DNA of 64,000 bases from Ypsolopha sequella (GCA_934047225.1 CAKOHE010000018.1:372001-436000), one strand, 5' to 3'. Counted from the stretch's first letter, positions 1-11,084 are shown. The notes: a model not told the origin generated them from the sequence alone. A program made the numbers and translations.

Positions 1-612
1 ATTTAGCTCATTAAAACAAAATATTTTTAACGAATAATATTTGTGTAAGTAGTTAAGAAGTTGAAAAACATTATAATTTTTCAGGTTTGACACAAGTACC
101 TATCAAAATCATCGAGAAAAAAAATCTGAAAAATCACTAAAATCACGAAAAACGTAATTTGGCGTTGCAAACAGAAAAAATATTTTTTTTTTCGTTCCAA
201 ATTGTTTTTTGCGTAAAGAAATCGAAGTACCTTATTCATATAATATATATTTTTTTCCTTTCGTTATTTAAAAATAAATACACAAACATGCAAATTCTTT
301 TTGCGTAATTTTTCTGTACAGGTAAAATCTAGAATGTTTGAGTATTTCTTTTAAAATAACAAAAAAAAATACAAAATAAAAAAAATCTGTAAAGGCTACT
401 TTCATTTTTTTACTCTATAATAAAATATTTTATTTTGTAGTTAGAATAGTAGACTGATCATACTAGTTCCAAAGCCAAATTACGTTTTCCGTGATTTTAC
501 TGATCTTTCCGATTATTTTTCTCGATGATTGTGATACTTGTGTCAAATATGAAAAATTATAATGTAGTTCAACTTTTTAACTACTTACACAAATTTTACA
601 AAAACGCGATAG
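1..612. mobile_element. Foldback MITE A, left end cut by window
   Basis: Positions about 1-175 and 455-612 are imperfect inverted copies of one another: the left arm read forward matches the right arm read on the minus strand, including CATCGAGAAAAAAA, the GATCAC/TCACGAAAAACGTAATTT stretch and the outer AAACATGCT-TCGCGTTT block near 600-620. The middle (180-450) is A/T-rich and non-coding. A third arm of the same family lies at 6545-6740. No transposase is present, so this is a non-autonomous foldback element. The true left end lies outside the window. The gap 613-679 is ordinary intron. Confidence 0.75.
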
Positions 613-679
613 CATGTTTGGCCCAACCAACCCTTAAGGCTATTATGTAATTATTTCATCACTCATACATCTGTTTCAG

Positions 680-775
680 GAGCTTAATAAAGCCAATGAC
701 ATTTTGGTGCTCGATGTAGTAACTCACGATGAAGCTAACCGATCACTTGAAAAGCAACTAGCTGAAAAGAATCAG
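680..775 (+). CDS. Coiled-coil protein gene, first visible exon (of 8)
   Basis: First exon in the window of a spliced + strand gene. The acceptor is TGTTTCAG before 680 and the donor CAG|GTAATA after 775; 32 codons. Exons follow at 2710, 4501, 5850, 9424, 10611, 12988 and 23689. All junctions are phase 0 except 2915/4501 (phase 2), and the reading frame stays open across all of them, about 376 codons to a TAG at 23806-23808. The first half (to about residue 200) is heptad-like and rich in Glu, Lys, Leu and Gln, a long coiled coil; the last 130 residues are Pro/Ser/basic and probably disordered. This layout fits a filament or synaptonemal-complex-like protein, but no diagnostic motif is visible and I cannot name it. 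The promoter and N-terminus lie upstream of the window. Introns are unusually full of transposons. Confidence 0.8.
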
Positions 776-879
776 GTAATACGTACCACTATTATAAACG
801 CGAAAGTGTGTTTGTTGGTTGTTGGTTTGTCATTCTTCCACGCAGAAACGGAGCATCGAATCGACGTGATTTTTTGCAT

Positions 880-976
880 AGGATAGTTTATAGACTGGAG
901 AGTGACATAGGCTACTTTTTAACCCGGAAAAATTAAAACTAAATCGACGCGGACGAAGCCGCGGTCAAAAGCTAGT
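880..976 (+). repeat. Helitron-like repeat 3' end
   Basis: A short GC hairpin (GACGCGGACGAAGCCGCGGTC) is followed by AAAAGCTAGTA. A GC hairpin a few bases before CTAGT is the usual 3' terminus of lepidopteran Helitron-type repeats. Only the 3' part is recognisable. It lies in the first visible intron, directly left of the MITE at 994. Confidence 0.45.
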
Positions 977-1501
977 AAAATTAAATTTACTCAGGTGGCT
1001 GCGACGGATCGCGTTCCCAAACGCAAAACTTATGAAAAATGAAAAAATTTGGAAAATATTTTATTTCACATAAACAGTTTTACAATTGAAGCAGCGTCCA
1101 GTGGCTCCCAGACTAGACCATGTGGAGTCTGTACCTTGGGTGCCGATGATTGTTATTTTTATTTTTATAAAAAAATGAGGTTTAAGAATCGATTCTCGGG
1201 ATTTGTTAATTATAACGGCCAAAACAAACTTTTAAAAAGAAGTTTTTTTTAACTAAAAGTTGTATTTCGGCCGTTATATTTATTTCTTAATAATTTGCTA
1301 CAAATCCGGGGAAACGCCTTTAAATTAATGTTATTTAAGGCATTTGAACATGTCAATTAGGCTTTTTTAGTAATGTTATGTTATTTTATGCTTTATGTTT
1401 TAAGTGATCCTGCTCAACAACTACAGATACGCTTTAAATTTGTCGTGCAGGATCATTTACAAAGTAACGCATAAAATAACACAACAAAAGTGGTCGCTTA
1501 A

Positions 1502-1940
1502 GGGTCCGTATAAGGTCAGATTGAGCACCTCATGTTGAATCAATCAGAACTGAACTCTACCACGTTTCCTTCAAGTTTAAAATTGCGCTCTCTCAGCCGT
1601 GACAGTTACGACCACCAAGAAACACGCGCTCACGAAAAACTGCGATTTTATTTAATAACTCAGCTTCTAGATGATGTTTAGACGGGGTGATTGTTCACTC
1701 ATTTTTAATACAAATTTCAAGATAATTAAAGGAAGGCCCTTTAACTATGGAAAAACTTGAAATTTAGAGGTAACTTCGTGATTTTTTTCTATCGAGCGAG
1801 CGTATCTTTTGCGTTTTTTTCCAAGATATTTAGATCAGCTTTATAGTCTACTATCTATATTATTTTTATTGAACCGATTGACCAAGTTACACAATGTGAA
1901 ATGGTAATTTGAAGTATTGCACCTGACCTTATACAGACCC
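1502..1940. mobile_element. TTAA-flanked MITE D (piggyBac-like)
   Basis: Ends are GGGTCCGTATAAGGTCAG and its inverted partner CTGACC-TTATACAGACCC. The tetranucleotide TTAA is duplicated at 1498-1501 and 1941-1944, the signature of piggyBac-type insertion. The interior is non-coding. A diverged inverted copy of its left half lies at 12660-12840. Confidence 0.75.
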
Positions 1941-2239
1941 TTAAGGAGCCACAGAAAAGAAATCGACACATTTAGAGCTTGCATTTTTTGATAAAATAGT
2001 AATATTATGTTTGGCATATTTTTCTAGGGATCTGCTGAACATAAACGCGGTTGAAGAAAGGCTCGACAAAGATATTTATTGAAATGAGGCCTTTTTCGAT
2101 ACCTTTTCTCCTGATTTTACAATTTGGAATTACATATGGACTGCGAATATTAGATCAGATCAGAATTAGATCAGTTTTAACAGTATCTAGGACCTGGTTA
2201 AATGAAATTTTGATAGCAACTTAAGTACATTTTATATTA

Positions 2240-2470
2240 AGGCGCCTCTTCCCAGCGTCATCCAAAAATTGCTGTTGATAAAAAAAAAGTGCATAGCGTC
2301 CATGTGAAAATAATAATAATTTTCTCCTATTTTGCGCTATCCGGAGACCCAGCGACGTCATTATGCAGGGATGATATGAATGTTATTTCCAATATAGTTT
2401 CTATCGATATTTGTACCGACACATATCGACTCAATTTCGTTGGTGGCCAGGTAGCCCCTTAATAAAAAAA
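2240..2470 (+). repeat. Interspersed repeat C, partial copy
   Basis: Begins GGCGCCTCTTC and carries GCGCTATCCGGAGACCCAGC and GATATTTGTACCGACACA, also found at 25010-25505 and, in part, at 7862-8290. It lacks the about 250-bp middle of the other two copies. Non-coding, class unknown. Confidence 0.6.
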
Positions 2471-2709
2471 CCACTTTTCCTACTTTTGCCCGAGTCCGTC
2501 CCTCGCGCACTGATGTTTTTTTCGCATATGGAGTAACAGAAACGCTAAATATTTAAATATCACCTTAATGCTGTAAAATAAACTTTTTAATCAAAAATAA
2601 GAATAAAAATCATAAGTTTTACGTTTCGGAACGCGATCTGTTGCATCCACATTAAAAGGGGCCCTTGGTAATAATGATCTGAGTTGATAGAAATAAAACA
2701 TATTTTCAG

Positions 2710-2915
2710 CTTCTCGAGGTGGCTGAGAAACAAACAGAAAGTTTAACATCTCAACTGGCGACATTGAAAATTGAAAAAGACAGTGTCCTTTCCGAGCTGA
2801 CTAAGGCTACTGAGGATGTTCAAGATAAAACCACTAGTATTGAGCAGCTGAAAGCTGTTATTGACAACTGCCAAACCAAAACCGCTGAGCTGCAAGAGGC
2901 TTTGCAACAGTGCAG
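2710..2915 (+). CDS. Coiled-coil protein gene, exon 2
   Basis: Acceptor TATTTTCAG before 2710, donor TGCAG|GTAAAT after 2915; 206 nt, ending in phase 2. It encodes a continuous Leu/Glu/Lys/Gln-rich stretch (starts LLEVAEKQTESLTSQLATLK) with regular hydrophobic spacing, hence coiled coil. It continues into the exon at 4501, where the split codon makes Arg. A SINE begins only about 30 bases past the donor. Confidence 0.85.
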
Positions 2916-2944
2916 GTAAATAGCAAATATGTAGATAATAATGA

Positions 2945-3200
2945 CCATCTCTGTGGCCGAGTGGTACAGTACTCGCCTGATAAACCAGAGGTCGTGGGTT
3001 CAATCCCCGCGGTGCATATTAATTTGTGTTCGGTCGACGCTTCGGAAGGCACGTTAACGTTGACTACCCATCACGTTTGGGACGTAATAATCGTTGGAGA
3101 AAAGCGGGTGTATCAAATGTCGACGGTGACTTTCATTTCCACATCGATTCAAATGATGAATAGTCAAATAGATTCAAATAGATGGTGTTACCAGTAACAA
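2945..3200 (+). mobile_element. tRNA-derived SINE
   Basis: The head resembles a tRNA gene with RNA polymerase III boxes: A box-like TGGCCGAGTGGT (about 2954) and B box GGTTCAATCCC (2997-3007). It is followed by a body with CGCTTCGGAAGGCACGTTAA, a motif recurrent in lepidopteran SINEs. The cloverleaf does not close and a 190-bp body follows, so this is a SINE and not a working tRNA gene. It is inserted just inside the intron after exon 2, same strand as the gene. Confidence 0.7.
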
Positions 3201-3484
3201 TTAGAATAATAAATATTACAATATTTTCATTACTTTGCTATTTAATAATATTTTATCTATATACTCCCATACTACAATAGGGTAGTTACAATATCAAAAG
3301 CGGTGGGTTGGCTATAGTTGACTGCCGCACGAATTTGTTAGAAATAATTATATTGGTAGTTAGCTAGGTGATGTAAGATTATAATTCTAAAATATTATCG
3401 TTAGGAAACGTGTAGTTTTTTAGATATTAATTTTTAAAGTTTATAATTTTTTGTGCAAAAAAAGCGCATTTACCCCTTTTGCCT

Positions 3485-3834
3485 CTGTTCACTAGTAAGA
3501 CCCAAAAACAAATCAGGTTAGGTTAGGTTAGGTTATCTGTGAACCACAACGCACGAGCCGAGCGAGCGAAGCGAGCGTGCCGCGGCAGCGGCCGGCGAGT
3601 GCCAGAACCGAATCTGCCTCGGTTCACTAGTAGTGCCAGAACCGAATCTGCCTCTTTTCACTAGTAAGTCCCAAAAACAAGTTGTTAGGTTAGGTTATCT
3701 GTGAACCACAACACACGAGCCGAGCGAGCGAAGCGAGCGTGCCGCGACAGCGGCCGGCGAGTGCCAGAACCGAATCTGCCTCGGTTCACTAGTAGCGCCA
3801 GAACCGAATCTGCCTCTGTTCACTAGTAAGTCCT
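3485..3834 (+). repeat. 170-bp tandem duplication with TTAGG tracts
   Basis: Two consecutive copies (3485-3654 and 3655-3820) plus the start of a third. Each has TTCACTAGTAAG, a short GGTTA run (four units at 3516-3535, two at 3686-3696), a GC-rich palindromic block (GAGCGAGCGAAGCGAGCG) and twice CCAGAACCGAATCTGCCTC. TTAGG is the insect telomere unit, but the runs are too short to call telomeric. Bases 3201-3484 upstream show only AT-rich intron. Confidence 0.8.
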
Positions 3835-3937
3835 TAATTCGACACTATTTTGATAGGAAATGATAGAAAATGATTGATCGGAGGTGACTTAACCTCAAAA
3901 CTTTGATCATCAATATCTCAGCAATTATGGGTTTCCG

Positions 3938-3997
3938 TGGGGGGGGAGTGGTACAGGGGGTATACCCCCTCCCCCCCTCCCCCTCCTCCTCCCCCCC
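3938..3997. repeat. G-run/C-run hairpin
   Basis: A G-rich tract is followed directly by a C-rich tract around TACAGGGGGTATACCCCCT, able to form a strong hairpin. It is an assembly- and polymerase-difficult site. No function is evident. The rest of 3998-4404 is plain intron. Confidence 0.6.
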
Positions 3998-4404
3998 AAA
4001 CCTATAATTCGTGCGGCAGTCCACTATAGAAACCCCAAAGCGGTTTTATAAGTACCTACATTGTTTGGCCGATGTTATAATATTACATTATAACATCGCA
4101 ATTCTGCGTTGATATTAGCCAATGGCCAAATTTATTAGAGAAGCAATCACAAGCGATAACGGTCCGTCTTAATTTCTTAAGCCGAGCCTTCTTTAAACGT
4201 TCTCGCTTCTGATTGGTCTCAGGCATGTCATACTAATTCCATGGTCTCAGGTATCAACACCGTATCATGACAATATCCATATTATCCATGACGAGTGTGT
4301 CCAATTTTTCGTGAATTCTTGGTTGAAAAATTATAAGTAGTGTCACGTGAAGAAGATATTTCTGATGGTTGTAGATAAACTGTTGTGTGCATCTGGACAA
4401 AATT

Positions 4405-4456
4405 AGACATTGGGACACTCGCGCAGTCTATTACAAGCACTCGTGTCCCAATGTCT
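4405..4456. other. Stem-loop, 16-bp arms
   Basis: AGACATTGGGACACTCG at 4405-4421 is inverted at 4441-4456 with a loop of about 20 bases. It lies about 45 bases upstream of the acceptor of the exon at 4501. It may be a decayed MITE or an RNA structure; function unknown. Confidence 0.5.
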
Positions 4457-4500
4457 CACATTATGTTATAGTTGCAGAAAATACTATTGTTTCATTTCAG

Positions 4501-4747
4501 AACCACCAACGAAGAGAAAATACAGGAACTGACCGGTACTATAGAAACCAAACACAACGAAAACACGTCAAAAGGGGAAACAATCTCGAAATTGATGAAC
4601 GAGATCAAAATGTGTATGGAAGTGCGCAACAGACTGGAGACCAATATAGACAAGATGAAGAGAGAGCTTGACGTAGAGAGAGAGAAAGGACAGGAAAAAG
4701 AGACGAAATTCCTGAGACAGGTTGAACACCATGAAGTTGTTGTCAAG
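4501..4747 (+). CDS. Coiled-coil protein gene, exon 3
   Basis: Acceptor TTCATTTCAG before 4501 and donor AAG|GTAAAT after 4747; 247 nt, entering in phase 2 and leaving in phase 0. The product (TTNEEKIQELTGTIETK and onward to EHHEVVVK) is strongly charged with heptad-like spacing, a coiled coil continuous with exon 2. Confidence 0.85.
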
Positions 4748-4836
4748 GTAAATTAATTTAAAGAAATCCAATATAGGTTGTTAATTTGATAACGTTTTTC
4801 CTAAAAAAAGTTCTATGCACGCCACTGCGAGGCATA

Positions 4837-5103
4837 TACAAAGTGTAACAGAAAGGTGTAACCATATTTGAAGAGCTTATTCAGTCAATGGTATAGAACA
4901 ACTTTTACAATGGAACAAAATCTGTATCCCGAAAAAAAATGTTTATTGTTTCATAGAAAAATGCAATGCAGCTCGGCCGAAATGTATGGAAGGGCAGATT
5001 TATTTTTCGAGATTTCAGGGTTGGCTCCATAGTAAAAGTTGGTCTATACCATTCACTGAATAAGCTCTTCAAATATGGTTATACCTTTCTGTTACACGTT
5101 GTA
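4837..5103. mobile_element. Foldback MITE, about 75-bp arms
   Basis: TACAAAGTGTAACAGAAAGG and about 55 following bases (4837-4912) recur inverted at 5025-5103, both including GAAGAGCTTATTCAGT. The 110-bp centre is unique. No ORF; flanked by TA-rich sequence. Nothing coding is seen from 5104 to 5849. Confidence 0.8.
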
Positions 5104-5849
5104 TAATGCTTTTCTCAAACAATGTAAAGCAGAAAAAAAGCGTTTGCAAAATAACATGTAATTTTTTGTTAAAACTACGGGGGTCGCCTCGATTCTCATA
5201 TAAAACTACGAGTCGCCGAGATAAATTGTCACAGCTGATGGCAGATTCCCAAAGAGAAAAGGCAGGTGGTGTGTACTCATCTATTTTCGAACAGAGTTTT
5301 CCCTTACAAATTTGTGTAGGCCGCACAGACTTTCAACCGCTATCACGACCAGATTACAAACCAAAAATGGACACAATATTTTGATATTATATTTAGCATA
5401 ATTTAGTAAAATAATGTAATTATTGCACATTGATTACTAATTAAGAAAATGTATTTAAGCGTGCGGCTTTCAATAGAGCTTAGCACTCAGTCCGGTTATA
5501 AACTTCTTGTGTTGTACCCTTGAAACGCTTCAAACGCGAAAAAAAATAGCTGTTCTAAAAAGTTCTTTAATCTTTATTGCACATGAAAAAGAAACTTGAA
5601 TATCAACACTATTTAAAACGAAAATAGTTGTATAAACAAGGGCAAACTTATTTCTATAGAAATCTCTTCCAGCCAATCTTCGATATGGTGAAAAAGTAGT
5701 GTTCAATTGTTTTATATTTATTTTTAAACAAATTTCAAGTTAATACGCTGTTTTAAGAAAAAGGTTATCATCTTACCATCCTGTAATAAAAGACACCCTA
5801 GGCTTTGCTATATTTTAAATATATTTTTTCTTTTTTTGATATGTTCTAG

Positions 5850-5909
5850 GATAAAGAGAAAGAACTTTCAAAGCACATGTCTATTATCATGGAGCTGAGA
5901 GCCGAAAAG
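5850..5909 (+). CDS. Coiled-coil protein gene, exon 4
   Basis: A 60-nt exon (20 codons, DKEKELSKHMSIIMELRAEK) between acceptor TGTTCTAG and donor AAG|GTGAGT, phase 0 on both sides. Composition matches the preceding coiled coil. Too short to be found except by frame and splice-site continuity. Confidence 0.75.
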
Positions 5910-6544
5910 GTGAGTATATAAAATATAATCTAGAGTTAGTGAATTAAAAATCACCTTTGCTATCAAATACGGCATGGGGAAATAACAAGAGTTTATATAA
6001 GTTTGTGTTAAGAACCCGCTCCGAATCGTACTTCATACATATCTAAAAACCATAATAGCTCGCGAAAGTGGAACAATTCAATCAAATAAATTTTAGATTT
6101 TCATTAAGACGGTCAATATCAAGTGGTGTATGTCCCTGACTTTTTCAGAAACATCGCGTTAAAGACCAGAAAAATATTTATATTTATAGGTTTTCGCCCT
6201 AAAATCGAGTACTTTTACAAGGCTTCTTTAAATGACTTATGAACATTGAACAAGCAAAATAAGCACATACACCACTTGGAAGTATCATCAATATTCTAAT
6301 TAATTAAAACAGAATAAGAAATAACAAGTAATCGAGGCACAATTAAGGTATTCGGAAATAATTATTATTTCCAACGCAAAGGGTGAGACTAGCTCAGCAC
6401 AGTTCGAACGGCGTGGGGCAAAGCGTGAGGTGTTTGTTTAGATCAGCCAGCCAAATATGCGCTTTATTGTCGCGATACGTCTCGTTTCGCATCGGAGTTG
6501 TCGTTGTCCTGCACCGAGTTAAAACCTTTGATTAATTTAGTGTT

Positions 6545-6740
6545 CAAACATGCTCTCGCGTTTGGACAATTTAGCATATTAAATCAAAATATTTTTTACC
6601 AATAAAAATTGTGTAATTAGTTACGGAGGTGAACTACATTATTACGTGTCAGATTTGATACAACCATCGAGAAAAAAATCTGAAAGATCACAAAAATCAT
6701 GGAAAACGTAATTGGCGTTGGAATAAGTATGACCTGTCTA
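6545..6740 (+). repeat. Solo arm of MITE A
   Basis: Starts near AAACATGCTCTCGCGTTTGG and runs through TTGATACAACCATCGAGAAA to AACGTAATTGGCGTTGGAA, matching the left arm at 1-175. No inverted partner is seen nearby; the LINE fragment beginning near 6885 may have removed it. Bases 5910-6544 show no coding signal. Confidence 0.65.
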
Positions 6741-6884
6741 CTGATACAAAATATAGTATTTTTTTTCTAAAGTAAGGAATTCAAAGTAACTTTTCAATAT
6801 TTTTAGTTTTTTTTTCTTTCTTTATTTTGAAACTTTAACTTTAAACTTTTACGTTTCGTACACATTATAATTTACATAACCGAG

Positions 6885-7862
6885 TACCCAACAATGTCAG
6901 ATGGGCGGGTGCATTGTCGGAGCCTTATCAGATGGAGTGTGGGGTGAGGCAGGGGGGGTTGACTTCCCCTGCACTTTTTAACCGTTATATAAACGGACTG
7001 ATCGTTGCGCTCAGCAGTCAGCATGTCGGTTGTCATATAGATGGAGTTTGTGTCAATAATCTGAGTTATGCAGATGACATGGTGTTGTTGAGCGCATCGG
7101 TCTGTGGTGTCAGATCACTGTTGATATGTGAGGAGTCCGCCTTAAGCCACGGGCTTAAGTATAATGTGGAGAAAAGTCAGTACCTTGTCTTTGAGGCCGG
7201 TACAGGGAGCCCTCACAGCGTGCCGCCTGTTCGACTATACGGTGTTCCTTTAGTCAGGGTTGAACAGTTCAAATACCTGGGTCATCTTATCACAACCAAC
7301 CTCAGGGATAATGCTGATATTGAGCGGGAACGGAGGGCCTTGTCGATTAGAGCAAATATGTTGGCTCGCAGGTTTTCTCGTTGTTCTACTGAGGTAAAAC
7401 TAACCCTATTTAGGGCTTTCTGTACATCGCTTTACACGTGCAGCCTGTGGGCTAGCTACACTCAGAGGTCGTACGGAGCTGTCCGAGTCCAGTATAATAA
7501 CGCGCTCAGGGCGGTGTTGAGGCTGCCCCGATACTGTAGCGCATCGGGCATGTTCGCCTGGGCTCGCATTGACTGCTTCCATGTGACCATGTGCAGACGA
7601 TGCGCGTCTCTGCTACACAGAGTGCGGGCCAGCGCCAACACAATCCTGGCAATGATCGCGGACAGGCTTGATTGTCCCTACATACGCCACTGTTGCAACA
7701 GGCATGCGACAGGCATGTGTGTGTAGCCGTGGTGAGCTGTTATTATATATATTGTGTGTTTTATTATTATTAGTACAATTGAATGTTATATTTAATTTAA
7801 TCTGTTTATGTTTTATTCCGATATGAGTCTTGGTAACTTGAAATAAATGAATTAAAAAAAAA
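6885..7862 (+). mobile_element. 5'-truncated LINE, RT and 3' end (family L1)
   Basis: The open frame 6896-7726 begins inside a non-LTR reverse transcriptase: GVRQGGLTSPALF, then the catalytic SYADDMVLLS near 7060-7090, then the thumb and a Cys-containing C-terminal region to TAG at 7724-7726. The 3' UTR ends with a polyadenylation-like AATAAATG and an A-tract at about 7852-7862. The N-terminal endonuclease and palm are missing, so it is a dead 5'-truncated insertion. The minus-strand piece at 11085-11757 is clearly the same family. Clade not assigned. Confidence 0.85.
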
Positions 7863-8290
7863 ATGTAAACTATAAAGAACAACTTCATTTTATTATTCTC
7901 GCGTGAAATACACATTGTATTAACAGCATGTAAATATTGTTCAAACTCAAGCTGTTTTTGACTAAAATTAAGTAAATTTGGTTATGTCTTTGAAACCACT
8001 AATGGTAATTTTATAGTTCTTAAAAGGAAAATATTGCTTAGAAAAAATATTTATGGAATATTTGTATAGTTGTTGCACTAAAACACAAGGAAAATATTGC
8101 TCAGAAAAAATATTTTTGGAATATTTATCTGTCCATCGCGTCCATGTGAAAACTATTATTTTCTCCTATTTTGCGCTATCCGGAGACCCAGCAACCTCGT
8201 AATGCAGTGCACGCTGATATGAGCGTTATTCCAATATAGTTTCTGGCGATGTTTGGTCGACTCAAGCAACTTAAAGGCACGGTGTTCGCC
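7862..8290 (+). repeat. Interspersed repeat C, copy 2
   Basis: Matches 25090-25470 through AAACCACTAATGGTA, GGAAAATATTGCT and GCGCTATCCGGAGACCCAGC; the last part also matches 2310-2450. The right end stops near GGTCGACTCAAG. No coding sequence. The flank 8291-8785 has no recognisable feature. Confidence 0.6.
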
Positions 8291-8785
8291 AGAAATCCTA
8301 ATTTACGCAATTCACTGATAATGCCCTTATTTATTAATATTTACCAAAATTTTGAATTTGTGTTACTTTTTTCGTACCATGAATTGAACCTAAAACATTT
8401 ACCAAAATCAAATACACACAAAAGCTACAAGCGTATAAAAGTCCTGGACGGCGAAAATTTACTACGGCAGATTTTGAGTGATTTTCTACGGAAATGATTG
8501 ACTTTTCTGCTTTCGCAATTTTTGCACAAGCACCAGAATCGCCGTTCTGGAGTGCAAATTCCATTGTTTACTTTTATTTTCGTGTGTCATTTTTTAAATG
8601 ATTTGGTTTAAGTCATGGGTTAATTAAATAGGTACGCTCCCATACATTTACATAGTTCGTAATATAGTCGCTCTGTCGCGGCGGCACTGACGCGGCCGCA
8701 CCGTTAATGTCGCCAGAGACGCTGAGGTTTTTTATTAATATAAAATGTATTAAGCTATTTTTTCAAAAAGATTTTCAAGGAGACT

Positions 8786-9036
8786 TTACAAATACATAAT
8801 ATCCACATTTTGAATGCAATTTCACAATGAAATTAGTTAGGATTTCAGTTTTACAGGAGAAAATAAAACAATTTAGAGGTATCTTTGGAATTAAATTCTA
8901 TCGAGAAAATTTACTAATACATAATATCCACATTTTGAATGCAATTTCACAATGAAATTAGTTAGGATTTCAGAATAACAGGAAAAAACAAAACAATTTA
9001 GAGGTCTTTTCGGAATTAAATTCTATCGAGAAAATT
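8786..9036 (+). repeat. Tandem duplication, 125-bp unit, two copies
   Basis: 8786-8910 and 8911-9036 are close copies; each contains ATACATAATATCCACATTTT and ends TTCTATCGAGAAAATTT. AT-rich and non-coding. The rest of the intron to 9423 shows nothing further. Confidence 0.85.
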
Positions 9037-9423
9037 TCATCCAATCGCGTTTTCCTTCTGTGAGAATCTTAATCAAATATACATTTACTCAAAAATGAAA
9101 TACGTAGATGACGTTATAGTGGAGTAAGTGGTTTCGAAAAAAAAACTTTTTTTTGGTATCGAACACATTGATGTGTTTTCTTGTTCGCTGAGCGAGTTCA
9201 CAGGGGCCATATTTAGTATATGTACTAAGTAGTAATTAAGTAATAGTGTCAGTACTTAAGATTTGTATATGTTAGTTTAATGATATATTTATATTGTTTT
9301 GTGAAAATTTAGAATTACTAGACTAACGAATTAGGCAATTCTGTAATGTTAGATTTTCGTTGTTGATAATAAACAAATAAATAAAAAAAAATGGTCTAAT
9401 AATTATTATTTCTAAACTTTTAG

Positions 9424-9573
9424 GAGAAACTCCATGATAAAATTGCGGGTATGCAAGGCACAGTAGACAACATACAAAGGGAACTCACCGGCCGCATGCT
9501 TCAACCACCGCAGGAGCAGCCCGAACAAGATGACAACGCTGTTTCAGTTATCCTACCGGTTAGGAACCAAAAG
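9424..9573 (+). CDS. Coiled-coil protein gene, exon 5
   Basis: Acceptor ACTTTTAG, donor AAG|GTATAC; 150 nt, phase 0 at both ends, 50 codons. The first 22 residues (EKLHDKIAGMQGTVDNIQRE) end the coiled coil; the rest (PPQEQPEQDDN) is acidic and Pro/Gln-rich, marking the change to a flexible tail. Confidence 0.8.
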
Positions 9574-9929
9574 GTATACATAAAAATACTATAATTATTA
9601 AGATTAAGACTTTGGACACTCTAAATAATATAAGAGTGCATTACAGGACCAGTGGCGGTACCACTGTAAATATCAAAAAAGTTTGCCAGACTTGTTATTT
9701 TCGGGAGAAGGTGAGATCTTCCGATGGGCGAGGTGTAATTAGGGTAACCAGATCCGAAAATAAGTTTTCCTGAAAAAATCCCTGACTCTACAATAAATTT
9801 TCTGACATTTTGACAAAAAAGTATCGTATTTTAAAAAGTATCGTAGTCAACTTTTTTTTTCGTAAAATTTTGCATTTTTTTGTTTTAATCTAAGTCCAAT
9901 TATTGTTAAAATGAGAGGATAAAATCCGT

Positions 9930-10203
9930 CAGCTGTGAAAGACTGGAAGAACTGAACAAAATTTGCTGTTTTGTGTTTGCAATTCAAGCACAAAATGCTA
10001 ACGTCGAACGAGTGTTTTCATTAATGGATGCGCAGTGGACAAAGGAGAGACTGTCCATAGCTTCTACCATAGGCTCTACTGTAGACACAGGTTCAATCTG
10101 AAGAACACATCATGTGAAGAGTTTCACAAAATTGTTATGAAAGACCAGCAGTTTCTGAAAGCACCTAGCAATAAAAAGTACGAGGATCAGATGAATAATT
10201 AAT
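9930..10203 (+). pseudogene. hAT transposase C-terminus, decayed
   Basis: The hAT dimerisation signature is legible: AQNANVERVFSLMDAQWTKE near 9988-10047. After frameshifts, FNLKNTSCEEFHKIVMKD and KAPSNKKYEDQMNN end at a TAA near 10201. Catalytic regions are absent. CCTGACAG/CCCTGACTC motifs on both sides (9775, 10285-10320) may be subterminal remnants of the same element. Bases 9574-9929 and 10204-10610 show no other feature. Confidence 0.7.
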
Positions 10204-10610
10204 TAATCACATTGGTTGTTAATTATTAGATTTCATTCCTTGATTATAATTTAATTTCTTATGTTTTTCTCTTTTCTTAAAATTCCTGACAGTTTCCAAT
10301 TTTCCCTGTTTCCCTGACAGACATCTAAAATTCATTGAAAATTAAATTCATAAAAATTTCACTTGCATTGAAAATTAAATTAAGTTGGCCAAGTAGAGGT
10401 GTCTAAACGTTAAAAACTAATTTAGTTTATTGAAGTTATTTATAGATATCATAAATAAATATTTCTACATATATTTCGGCGCATTTAAGGGCGAATCAAT
10501 TTCGAAAATATTTCTCTATTATTATTATTCTATTCTATCTATAAATAATTTAAATAAATTGAAAGCTCAAGTTTCAATATATATATATTTGTTTCTTATT
10601 AATTTTTTAG

Positions 10611-10733
10611 AACACGAGACCATCGGAAATTTTCCGAAGCGCCGCCGTCTCTACCAAACGTCAACCAGAAGATCCAGAAAGTTTACTGTATACAATATTT
10701 AGTGACAGCAGTATGGACAGTGACGCTGTTGAA
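10611..10733 (+). CDS. Coiled-coil protein gene, exon 6
   Basis: Acceptor AATTTTTTAG, donor GAA|GTAAGT; 123 nt, phase 0. It encodes NTRPSEIFRSAAVSTKRQPE and continues into an acidic Ser/Asp stretch (SDSSMDSDAVE). No coiled coil; likely disordered tail. Confidence 0.75.
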
Positions 10734-11084
10734 GTAAGTATACTTGGTCCTTCAAACTGGATATAAGCAAACTGAAGTCATTTTATAAATTCAAAACTCA
10801 TACATAAATTGCAAGGCCGGTGACAGTGCTACGCGGTTCAACCGCTCCGTGCAGCTTTTAGTGCATGACAGTCGCTCCGTGTCAATCAACATTTCCACTA
10901 GCTGTATATGCAAATCTCTAATAATATAAATATACTGGGTGTTAAGATGAAACTGCGAAAGCCGGAAACTGGTGGTAGTACTCGTTGATTCGAAAAGCTT
11001 TTACTATGGAACCAACCTTCGAATCGCGAATAAACAATCAGCTGTTCCAAAGAAAAGTTACATAACTACCCGACCAAAATGTAT

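Larger units (their letters stand above)
994..2651. mobile_element. TTAA-type MITE B, expanded by nested insertions
   Basis: The left terminus reads GGTGGCTGCGACGGATCGCG and the right terminus at 2600-2651, read in reverse, gives nearly the same sequence and continues into AAACG-AAAACTTATGA. A clean 460-bp copy lies at 42273-42732. This copy is larger because it holds another TTAA element (1502-1940) and a repeat C segment (2240-2470). TTAA flanks the right end (2652-2655); the left flank is not a perfect TTAA. No coding capacity is seen. Confidence 0.65.

Noticed and set aside
2949..3015. tRNA gene on the + strand
   Set aside because: A and B boxes are present but the acceptor stem does not pair and a SINE body follows directly.
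3516..3535. Telomere or telomere-adjacent array
   Set aside because: Only four TTAGG units, inside a tandem duplication in a gene intron.
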